In this document: piece after piece, positions 7,613-13,629 of the stretch
How the letters are laid out: each line of letters starts with the position of its first letter
Position numbering within the stretch: the first letter of the stretch is position 1
Assembly (NCBI GenBank): GCA_934675735.1
Contig: CAKURR010000032.1
Span: forward strand, 1 to 15,578
Origin: an uncultured Clostridia bacterium
GTDB taxonomy: Bacteria; Bacillota; Clostridia; Christensenellales; Aristaeellaceae
Reading direction: 5' to 3'
Length of the DNA: 15,578 nucleotides
Notes under the pieces: model-generated
What the model saw: the letters and a program-made list of their open reading frames with translations, nothing else
What the model was told of the DNA's origin: nothing
Databases searched by the model: none
Made by a program: the position numbers and the translations under genes

Positions 7613-8335
7613 TTACTTTCTCGTAAAGGCATACATGCCAATGCCCGCGGCGATGGCAAGATTGAGCGAATCAATCTGATGGCTGTGGGGAATCAGCGTG
7701 CTGACGCCGATTTGGGCGAACTCATCCGGCAGGCCGCTGGCCTCGTTGCCGAAAACGAGCGAGAACGGGCCGTCCACCTTCTGCACGGCTTCATCCAGCG
7801 GCACGGCGCCCGTCAGCATGAACGGGAAGAGCCGCCGCAGCGGATACTGCGCGCGATACTGCTCGAAGGAATCGAAGTGGCGCACATTGAGCGAAAACGC
7901 CGCGCCCATCGACGCGCGCACCACGCGGGGATCATCCGAATCGACGGCAGGACGGATAATCGCGATATTTTTCAGCCCGAAGCCGAGCGCCGTGCGCAGA
8001 ATTGTGCCCAGATTGCCGCTGTCGCCGGGATGATGGAGCACGATGTGCGGGCTGTCCTCGTCGAATTTGCCTTCCGCCTTTTTATAAACCATCGCCGCAA
8101 AGCAGTTTTCTTTTTTGGAAATGCGTTCCAGCGCGCGGTCGGCGACCTCCACGCGGATGCCCGTCTCCCGGGCAGCCTTTTCCAGCGCCTGCACGCCCTC
8201 GCTCTGCAAGCCGTTTGATGAGACCAGCAGCCGCATGCAGCGCTTTTTCGCGTTTTTGAGGCATTCCGTCGCGGGGAAGATGCCCGGCGCGTAGGAATAA
8301 TCCAGCGTCTTATCGTAAGCCTCCAGCTTAGCCAA
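7613..8335 (-). CDS. SpoU/TrmH-family RNA 2'-O-methyltransferase
   Basis: This 240-residue SPOUT methyltransferase should transfer a methyl group from S-adenosylmethionine to a ribose 2'-OH in rRNA or tRNA. Residues 1-90 resemble the RNA-binding N-domain of the RlmB/TsnR-type branch. The three SpoU motifs follow in order: motif 1 GNLGTILRTALGFG (107-120, with N108 and R114), motif 2 LVFGNEASGLP (193-203), and motif 3 IPHSHQIDSLNLAIAAGIGMY (within 215-235), which forms the knotted SAM site. The start is TTG at 8335, supported by GGAGG 8 bases upstream and the promoter beyond it. No ATG fits this position. It is the first gene of the minus-strand cluster. The exact target nucleotide cannot be assigned. 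Confidence 0.9.
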   Translation of the reverse strand: MAKLEAYDKTLDYSYAPGIFPATECLKNAKKRCMRLLVSSNGLQSEGVQALEKAARETGIRVEVADRALERISKKENCFAAMVYKKAEGKFDEDSPHIVLHHPGDSGNLGTILRTALGFGLKNIAIIRPAVDSDDPRVVRASMGAAFSLNVRHFDSFEQYRAQYPLRRLFPFMLTGAVPLDEAVQKVDGPFSLVFGNEASGLPDEFAQIGVSTLIPHSHQIDSLNLAIAAGIGMYAFTRK

Positions 8336-8380
8336 TCGCTTTCCCTCCTTTGATTTTCAAACACATTCAACCATTTTGTC

Positions 8381-8409
8381 ATTATAGCAGACTTGACGAT
8401 TATCATCAA
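8381..8409 (-). promoter_or_regulatory. Promoter of the methyltransferase-plsX-acpP-rnc-smc-ftsY cluster
   Basis: On the minus strand TTGATG (8404-8409) and TATAAT (8381-8386) are separated by 17 bases. TG one base upstream of TATAAT makes an extended -10 element. Transcription would start near 8374, leaving a leader of about 40 bases before the TTG start. Only weak alternatives were seen further down the cluster, so this is probably its main promoter. Confidence 0.8.
8393..8409. promoter_or_regulatory. Inverted repeat overlapping the -35 and spacer
   Basis: TTGACGATTATCATCAA is an imperfect 17-base palindrome (TTGA-n-GAT-n-ATC-n-TCAA) covering the -35 box and most of the spacer of the minus-strand promoter. 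It is placed and sized like a repressor operator. No regulator is encoded in the window. Confidence 0.35.
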
Positions 8410-8516
8410 GCCAAAGAGAGAAAAAACGTTTGGGACGCTGTCCCAAACTCTGCCAAGAACCCGTCATCCTTAACCTGAACAAAGCTCAGGACATGGGGCT
8501 TTGCCCCATCGCCCCA

Positions 8517-8583
8517 CCAAAGGGCTTTCCGTTTTCGGTCGTTTGTTTCCGCCACAGGCGGCAACGACCGAAAACCTCTTTGG
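8517..8583. repeat. Large nested hairpin
   Basis: GTTTTCGGTCGTT (8531-8543) pairs perfectly with AACGACCGAAAAC (8563-8575). Inside it CCGCC-ACA-GGCGG (8549-8561) forms a second stem. Outside it CCAAAG (8517-8522) can pair with CTTTGG (8578-8583). The 13-bp arm is the longest perfect stem of block B. There is no T run, so it is not an intrinsic terminator. Confidence 0.7.
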
Positions 8584-8729
8584 AAACCTTCGGGCAAAAA
8601 TTCTTCGGTTTTCTAAAATATCCATTTCCCTTGATTGCTCTGCAATCAAGGGGGATGAGAAAAATCGAGCTGTATGTGCGAAGCAAAGAAGGGAGTCTGA
8701 GGGATGAGTCCCTCAGGCGGGTTTGGAGT

Positions 8730-8770
8730 GATTGCTATGCGCTCGCTGTGCGAGATTCAGCATAGCAATC
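8730..8770 (-). repeat. Nested hairpin module, second copy
   Basis: The outer 11-bp arm is GATTGCTATGC/GCATAGCAATC, with inner CTCGC-TGT-GCGAG followed by ATTCA. Copy A at 1680-1712 has GCCATGC/GCATGGC and CCCGC-TGT-GCGGG followed by the same ATTCA. The C-G to T-A changes in both stems are compensatory. Confidence 0.75.
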
Positions 8771-8771
8771 G

Positions 8772-8815
8772 CTGGAAATCACAAGGAGTGCTTGCACGAC
8801 TATGTGAGTTTCCAG
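8772..8815 (-). repeat. Two-stem module, second copy
   Basis: CTGGAAATCACA pairs with TGTGA-G-TTTCCAG, enclosing AAGGA and the small stem GTGC-TT-GCAC. At 1720-1802 the matching parts are GGAAATCGTA, AAGGA, GCCA-GAA-TGGC and TACGA-G-TTTCC. Both stems keep pairing despite different bases, and the single bulged G is conserved. Confidence 0.7.
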
Positions 8816-8904
8816 GACCGGCAGCCCAACGTGCCTTTTCCCGTCATTCCTCACGTTTTCGCTTCCTTCTTATTGGGCAATTATTGACTCTTTTCCGTTT
8901 ATAC

Positions 8905-8933
8905 TTGTAAAAGCATCGCTTTTCGCTTATAAT
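8905..8933 (+). promoter_or_regulatory. Promoter of the activase gene pair
   Basis: TTGTAA (8905-8910) and TATAAT (8928-8933) are 17 bases apart. Transcription would start near 8940, giving a leader of about 97 bases before the ATG at 9037. The spacer contains AAAAGC-ATC-GCTTTT, which may be incidental. I see no riboswitch I can name in the leader. Confidence 0.7.
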
Positions 8934-9036
8934 GTCATGTTGAAAAAAGCTGCTTTACGCATGCATGGCGCGTGTTCCCCCGCTTCGGCGCGAACCGCGG
9001 CTTTATATACGTCACAACAGAAAGGACGTTTTCGTT

Positions 9037-11985
9037 ATGCCCGAAACCCTTCGCATCGGTCTGGATATCGGCTCGACCACCATCAAGTGCGTCGTGCTGG
9101 ATGAGGCCGACTCCATCATCTATTCCTGTTACGAGCGCCACCTCTCCCTCATCGCGCAGAAAACGCGCGAACTGCTCACGCGCCTTGGCAACGAGGTCGT
9201 GCACGGCCAGCCCGTCCGCCTGAGCATTTCCGGCTCGGCCGGCATGGGCCTTGCGCTCGGCTCGCACATCTCCTTCGTGCAGGAGGTCTACGCCACCAAG
9301 GTCGCGGCGGATATGCTCATGCCCGGCACGGACGTCATCATCGAGCTGGGCGGCGAGGACGCCAAAATCCTCTTCCTGCAGGGCACGCTCGAGGTGCGCA
9401 TGAACGGTTCCTGCGCAGGCGGCACCGGCGCGTTCATCGACCAGATGGCCACGCTGCTGGGCGTGACCCCGACCGAGATGAACGAAGAGGCCAAAAAGGC
9501 CGAGCGCACTTACACCATCGCCTCCCGCTGCGGCGTGTTCGCCAAGACGGATGTGCAGCCCCTGCTCAATCAGGGCGCGGCGCGCGCAGATGTGGCGCGC
9601 TCCATCTTCATGGCCGTGGTCAACCAGACCATCGCGGGTCTGGCGCAGGGCCGCCCGATTGAGGGCAACGTCGTCTACCTCGGCGGCCCGCTCACCTTCA
9701 TGAGCGAACTGCGCGCCTGCTTCGACGAGGCGCTGCACCTGACGGGCGTGTGCCCCGACAATTCGCTGTATTTCGTCGCGCTCGGCGCGGCGCACCAGCC
9801 CTCCGAGCCCGTGCTGCTCAGCGAATGTCTGGAAGCCATCGAGGCCTTCCACAGCACGGAGAGTTATAACGCCCTGCCGCCGCTCTTCAAGGACGAGGAC
9901 GAGCTGGCCGCCTTCCGCGCGCGCCACGCCAAGGCGCAGGTCAAGCGCCGCGCGCCGGAAACCTACACCGGCGACGTGTATCTGGGCATTGACTCCGGCT
10001 CGACCACCATCAAATCCGTCGTCATCTCCACCGACGGCGAGCTGTTGCTCACCCGCTACCAGAGCAACAGCGGCGACCCCGTGCCGCATGTGCGCAGCTT
10101 CCTGACCGATTTGCGCACACAGCATCCGGATTGGGTCGTCCGCGCGGGCGCGGTCACGGGCTACGGCGAGGATTTGATTCGCAGCGCGTTCGGCGTGGAT
10201 TTCGGTCTGGTCGAAACCGTGGCGCATTTCACCGCCGCGCGCGCGTTCATGCCGAACGTCGATTTCATCATCGATATCGGCGGACAGGATATCAAGTGCT
10301 TTAAGATTCACAACGGCGTAATCGACAACATCTTCCTCAACGAAGCGTGCTCCTCCGGCTGCGGCTCGTTCCTTCAAACGTTCGCCAGCGCGCTGGGCTA
10401 TAAGATTGAGGATTTCTCCCAGCTGGGTCTGGCGGCGCGCAAGCCCGTCGATTTGGGCTCGCGCTGCACGGTGTTCATGAATTCTTCCGTCAAGCAGGCG
10501 CAGAAGGACGGCGCGGACGTGACCGATATTTCCGCCGGCCTGTCCATCTCGGTCGTCAAGAACGCGCTGTATAAGGTCATCCGCTGCTCCGGCCCACAGG
10601 AGCTGGGGCGGCACATCGTCGTGCAGGGCGGCACGTTCCTCAACGACGCGGTGCTCCGCGCGTTTGAAAACGAGCTGGGCGTGGATGTCGTCAGGCCGGA
10701 TATCGCGGGCTTGATGGGCGCTTACGGCGCGGCGCTGCACGCCAAAGAACAGCGCGCGCTGCACGCGGGCGAAAGCACAGTGCTCAGCCTCGACGCGCTG
10801 AACGGCTTCACCCACAACGTCAAGCAGGCGCGCTGCGGCCTGTGCGAAAACCACTGCCGCCTGACGGTCAACGACTTCGGCGGCGGCCGCCGATTCATCA
10901 GCGGCAACCGCTGCGACCGCCCCGTTTCCGGCAACAAGCAGCAGAGCGGCCTGAACCTCTACGCCTATAAGCAGGAAAAGCTGCTGGCCATCATGAACGA
11001 CCGTCGGCCCGACGCCAAGCGCGGCACTGTCGGCCTGCCGATGGGCCTGAACATGTATGAGCTTCTGCCGTTCTGGCACGCGCTGTTCACGGATTTGGGT
11101 TTTGACGTGGCCGTCTCCCCGTTCTCGAGCCGCAAGCTCTATATCGCGGGCCAGGCCACCATCCCTTCGGATACCGTCTGCTTCCCCGCGAAGCTTATGC
11201 ACGGCCATGTCGATTACCTCATCAATCAGGGCGTCAAGACCATCTTCTATCCCTGCATGAGCTACAACATGGATGAGCATCTGGGCGACAACCATTATAA
11301 TTGCCCCGTCGTGGCGTATTATCCCGAGGTCATCGCCGCGAACATGCCCGCCGTGCGCCAAATCGATTTCATCCACGATTACGTGGGCATCGACCATCGC
11401 AAGGTGTTCCCCAAGAAGCTGACCGCCATCCTGCAGCAGCATTTTCCGGATATCACCGCCCGCGAGGTTCGCCATGCGTGCGACGCGGCATACAATGCCT
11501 ACGACGCGTACATGACGGATGTGCGCAAGAAGGGCGAAGAGATGATTGAGCAGGCGCGCAAAGAGGGCCGCCGCATCATCGTGCTGGTGGGCCGCCCGTA
11601 TCACGTCGATCCCGAAATCAACCACGGCATCGACAAGCTGATCGCAGGCTTCGGCGCGGCCGTCGTTACGGAGGATTCGCTCTCCTGGCACATGGAGAAG
11701 CAGACGCAGGGCGTGCTCAACCAGTGGACGTATCACGCCCGCCTGTACGCCTCCGCGCGCTACATCACCACCCAGCAGGATATGAACCTCGTTCAGCTCG
11801 TCTCCTTCGGCTGCGGCGTGGACGCCATCACCACCGACGAGGTGCGCGAGATTCTCGAATCCAAGGATAAGATTTACACCCAGATTAAGATTGACGAAAT
11901 CACCAATCTGGGCGCGGTGCGCATCCGTCTGCGCTCGCTGTTCGCCGCCATCGACCAGCAGCAGGCGCTTGCCGCGCAGAAATAA
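9037..11985 (+). CDS. Tandem 2-hydroxyacyl-CoA dehydratase activase (BcrAD/BadFG) with DUF2229 domain
   Basis: This 982-residue protein has two ASKHA ATPase units followed by a DUF2229 (COG3580-like) region. Unit 1 shows DIGSTTIK (10-17), GGEDAK (105-110), C126 in NGSCAGGTG and C165 in RCGVFAKTD. Unit 2 shows DSGSTTIK (319-326), GGQDIK (415-420), C438 in NEACSSGCGSF and C477 in SRCTVF. In HgdC-type activators two cysteines at these places bind a [4Fe-4S] cluster across a dimer; here each unit keeps both. A further cysteine set (C600, C603, C607, C626) opens the DUF2229 part. The start has AAAGGA 10 bases upstream. Family members couple ATP hydrolysis to low-potential electron transfer onto dehydratases, but large fused forms like this have no settled substrate. 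The HgdB-like gene follows after 81 bases. Confidence 0.93.
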   Translation: MPETLRIGLDIGSTTIKCVVLDEADSIIYSCYERHLSLIAQKTRELLTRLGNEVVHGQPVRLSISGSAGMGLALGSHISFVQEVYATKVAADMLMPGTDVIIELGGEDAKILFLQGTLEVRMNGSCAGGTGAFIDQMATLLGVTPTEMNEEAKKAERTYTIASRCGVFAKTDVQPLLNQGAARADVARSIFMAVVNQTIAGLAQGRPIEGNVVYLGGPLTFMSELRACFDEALHLTGVCPDNSLYFVALGAAHQPSEPVLLSECLEAIEAFHSTESYNALPPLFKDEDELAAFRARHAKAQVKRRAPETYTGDVYLGIDSGSTTIKSVVISTDGELLLTRYQSNSGDPVPHVRSFLTDLRTQHPDWVVRAGAVTGYGEDLIRSAFGVDFGLVETVAHFTAARAFMPNVDFIIDIGGQDIKCFKIHNGVIDNIFLNEACSSGCGSFLQTFASALGYKIEDFSQLGLAARKPVDLGSRCTVFMNSSVKQAQKDGADVTDISAGLSISVVKNALYKVIRCSGPQELGRHIVVQGGTFLNDAVLRAFENELGVDVVRPDIAGLMGAYGAALHAKEQRALHAGESTVLSLDALNGFTHNVKQARCGLCENHCRLTVNDFGGGRRFISGNRCDRPVSGNKQQSGLNLYAYKQEKLLAIMNDRRPDAKRGTVGLPMGLNMYELLPFWHALFTDLGFDVAVSPFSSRKLYIAGQATIPSDTVCFPAKLMHGHVDYLINQGVKTIFYPCMSYNMDEHLGDNHYNCPVVAYYPEVIAANMPAVRQIDFIHDYVGIDHRKVFPKKLTAILQQHFPDITAREVRHACDAAYNAYDAYMTDVRKKGEEMIEQARKEGRRIIVLVGRPYHVDPEINHGIDKLIAGFGAAVVTEDSLSWHMEKQTQGVLNQWTYHARLYASARYITTQQDMNLVQLVSFGCGVDAITTDEVREILESKDKIYTQIKIDEITNLGAVRIRLRSLFAAIDQQQALAAQK

Positions 11986-12066
11986 CCCTTCCGCCGCTCC
12001 CCTTTTGGCGAGGAGGTCATGGGCCGGATAACCGTTCCGGACAACCGATATAGAAAGGAAACAAGT

Positions 12067-13404
12067 ATGCCCAGCAATCACGTTGAATTTACCCGCGAGA
12101 TGCGGGAAGCGGGCTACACCATCCTCGTGCCCAACATGCTGGAGTTCCACTTCTCCCTGATTGTCAAGGTGCTCCGCCTCAACGGCTACAACGCCGAGCT
12201 GCTGACCAACAGCGGCCCGAACGTCATGGCCGAGGGTCTGAAATACGTGCACAACGACACATGCGTGCCCGCGCTGCTGGTCATCGGCCAGTTTTTGGAT
12301 GCGCTGCACTCCGGCAAATACGACATCAACAAGGTCGCACTGATTATCACCCAGACGGGCGGCGGCTGCCGCGCCAGCAACTACATCTATCTGCTGCGCA
12401 AGGCGCTCAAGAAGGCCGGGCTGGAGCAGGTGCCCGTCATTTCCGTGAACATGAGCGGCCTTGAAAGCGCCTCCGGTTTCAAGCTGACCGTTCCGCTGGT
12501 GCGCCAGATTGTCGCGTCGCTGGTCTACGGCGACTGCATCATGTGCGTTTCCAACCAGACGCGCCCCTACGAGTTCAAGACGGGCACGACCGACGCGCTG
12601 ATTGAAAAGTGGAACGACGCGCTGATCGAGCAGTTTAACCGCGGGCAGGGCCTGTCCAACAAGGACATGCGCAAGAACCTCGCCGCGATTGTCGATGATT
12701 TCGACGCCATCGAGCGCAGCCGCGAGAAAAAGACGCGCGTCGGCGTGGTCGGCGAAATCTACGTCAAGTATTCGTCGCTGGGCAACAACGGCCTGGAAAA
12801 GTTCCTGCGGACGCAGGACTGCGAATACATGCTGCCGGGCATCATGGGCTTTGTGCTCTTTAAGATTGACAACCGCATCGAGGACCACCACCTCTACGGC
12901 GGCAGTCTGCCCAAGCTGATTTTCTGCAAGGGGCTGATGAAGTTCTGCGAGCGGATGGAGACGACGCTCATCGAATCCATCGCCGCGCACCCGAACTTCG
13001 TGCCGCCGACGGCGTTTAAGCACATCAAGACGCTGGTCAAGGGCGTTATCGGTTACGGCAGCAAGATGGGCGAAGGCTGGCTGCTGACGGCGGAGATGCT
13101 GGAATTGGCCGAGAACGGCTATGAAAACATCATCTGCGCGCAGCCGTTCGGCTGTCTGCCGAACCACATCTGCGGCAAGGGCATGATTCGCCGCCTGACG
13201 CAGGTGCACCCGGGCATCAACATCGTGCCGATTGACTACGACCTTTCCGCGACGAAGGTCAATCAGGAGAACCGTATCCGCCTGATGCTGGCCGTCGCGC
13301 ACGACGCGGACGCGAAGCGCCGCGAGCAGGAACGGCTCATCGCGCAAGACGAACGCGAGGGCGGCTGTTCCGGCAACTGCGACGCGTGCAGGAAGATTGG
13401 GTAA
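12067..13404 (+). CDS. HgdB-like/COG3581-type partner of the acyl-CoA dehydratase activase
   Basis: This 445-residue protein resembles the C-terminal part of large fused activase proteins and the COG3581 family, related to 2-hydroxyacyl-CoA dehydratase subunits. Recognisable stretches are NDTCVPALLVIGQFLDAL (63-80), TQTGGGCRASNYIYLLRKAL (95-114), VGVVGEIYVKYSSLGN (225-240), AQPFGCLPNHICGKGM (358-373) and PIDYDLSATKVNQENRIRL (388-406). Candidate metal ligands include C66, C101, C157, C160, C363 and C369. The C-terminus carries CSGNCDAC (434-441). The ATG at 12067 is preferred, with AAAGGAA 6 bases upstream. An ATG at 12019 sits only one base after AGGAGGT. It is a separate gene with its own ribosome-binding site, not a frameshifted tail. 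It probably acts with the upstream activase; the substrate is unknown. Confidence 0.88.
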   Translation: MPSNHVEFTREMREAGYTILVPNMLEFHFSLIVKVLRLNGYNAELLTNSGPNVMAEGLKYVHNDTCVPALLVIGQFLDALHSGKYDINKVALIITQTGGGCRASNYIYLLRKALKKAGLEQVPVISVNMSGLESASGFKLTVPLVRQIVASLVYGDCIMCVSNQTRPYEFKTGTTDALIEKWNDALIEQFNRGQGLSNKDMRKNLAAIVDDFDAIERSREKKTRVGVVGEIYVKYSSLGNNGLEKFLRTQDCEYMLPGIMGFVLFKIDNRIEDHHLYGGSLPKLIFCKGLMKFCERMETTLIESIAAHPNFVPPTAFKHIKTLVKGVIGYGSKMGEGWLLTAEMLELAENGYENIICAQPFGCLPNHICGKGMIRRLTQVHPGINIVPIDYDLSATKVNQENRIRLMLAVAHDADAKRREQERLIAQDEREGGCSGNCDACRKIG

Positions 13405-13465
13405 GGTTTTTGGGGCGCTGCCCCAAACCCCGCCAGAAACCTGAGGTTTCTGGACTTCCCATATA
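13405..13465 (+). repeat. Modular hairpin element, copy C1
   Basis: This begins directly after the stop codon at 13404. It consists of TTTGGGGC-GCT-GCCCCAAA (13409-13427), the linker CCCCG, CCAGAAACCT-G-AGGTTTCTGG (13433-13453) and ACTTCCCATAT. It aligns base for base with the reverse complement of 13564-13627 except within the second stem, where changes are compensatory. Confidence 0.8.
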
Positions 13466-13485
13466 TGGATTGCTGCGCAATCCAT
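13465..13485. repeat. Hairpin ATGGATTGC-TGC-GCAATCCAT
   Basis: This is a perfect 9-bp stem with a 3-base loop just after copy C1. It resembles CCCTTGATTGC-TCT-GCAATCAAGGG at 8628-8652 in its ATTGC core and 3-base loop. Confidence 0.6.
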
Positions 13486-13489
13486 CAAT

Positions 13490-13540
13490 AAAAAAAGTCT
13501 CAACATCGCAGCAGTTTCATCGATGTTGAGACTTTTACTT
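13490..13540. terminator. Bidirectional intrinsic terminator between convergent genes
   Basis: AAAAGTCTCAACATCG (13493-13508) pairs perfectly over 16 bases with CGATGTTGAGACTTTT (13521-13536), with a 12-base loop. T-rich sequence follows on the plus strand, and a run of seven T follows on the minus strand. It serves both the HgdB-like gene and the M20 peptidase gene. Confidence 0.9.
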
Positions 13541-13546
13541 TATAAT

Positions 13547-13569
13547 TCTTTATTTCGGAGAAATAAAGA
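13547..13569. repeat. A/T-rich hairpin TCTTTATTT-CGGAG-AAATAAAGA
   Basis: This is a perfect 9-bp stem with a 5-base loop between the bidirectional terminator and copy C2. It may assist termination from the peptidase side or be part of the repeat. Confidence 0.5.
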
Positions 13570-13627
13570 TATGGAAGGTCAAGGGAACTCAGTTCCCTTG
13601 CGGGGTTTGGGGCAGAGCCCCAAAAAA
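13564..13627 (-). repeat. Modular hairpin element, copy C2 (inverted relative to C1)
   Basis: Read on the minus strand it begins just after the peptidase stop. It has TTTGGGGC-TCT-GCCCCAAA (13606-13624), the linker CCCCG, CAAGGGAACT-G-AGTTCCCTTG (13580-13600) and ACCTTCCATAT. It shares its frame, spacing and linkers with C1, while the second stem has different bases and still pairs fully. Confidence 0.8.
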
Positions 13628-13629
13628 CC

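Larger units (their letters stand above)
8428..8830. repeat. Hairpin-packed intergenic block, copy B
   Basis: About 400 bases of the roughly 700-base divergent gap hold at least seven consecutive hairpins and no credible gene. In order they are GTTTGGGAC-GCT-GTCCCAAAC (8428-8448), CCTGA/TCAGG (8474-8490), ATGGGGC-TTT-GCCCCAT (8493-8509), a large nested hairpin (8517-8583), CCCTTGATTGC-TCT-GCAATCAAGGG (8628-8652), CTGAGGGA-TGAG-TCCCTCAG (8697-8716), GATTGCTATGC/GCATAGCAATC (8730-8770) and CTGGAAA...TTTCCAG (8772-8815). The part from 8697 to 8830 is homologous to copy A at 1680-1828 in the same orientation. Short open frames here are by-products of the palindromes. The block lies between the two divergent promoters, downstream of neither. 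Confidence 0.75.

Noticed and set aside
8428..8830. CRISPR array or insertion sequence
   Set aside because: There is no regular repeat-spacer pattern of constant length, no transposase frame, and no terminal direct repeats that I could find.
8430..8910. Short open frames within hairpin block B (up to 111 codons, both strands)
   Set aside because: They run through stacked palindromes, have no ribosome-binding site, and no homology-like motif. The repeats explain the sequence better.
11992..12021. Strong AGGAGGT with ATG at 12019, partly paired with upstream CTCC, as the start of the HgdB-like gene
   Set aside because: The spacing of one base is too short for initiation, and the added 16 residues are not family-like. 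The ATG at 12067 with AAAGGAA fits better.
11986..12066. Frameshift or stop splitting one large fused activase into two genes
   Set aside because: The gap is 81 bases with a fresh ribosome-binding site and ATG. COG3581-type proteins are known as separate genes, so a natural two-gene form is more likely.
13405..13465. Copy C1 hairpins as ordinary intrinsic terminators
   Set aside because: Neither stem is followed by a T run. The 16-bp stem at 13493-13536 has the proper tracts and fills that role.
8935..13506. A 1523-codon minus-strand open frame across the activase pair
   Set aside because: It spans two well-supported plus-strand genes and their gap, has antisense-type composition (rich in His, Arg, Val, Asp, Ala), and no recognisable motif.
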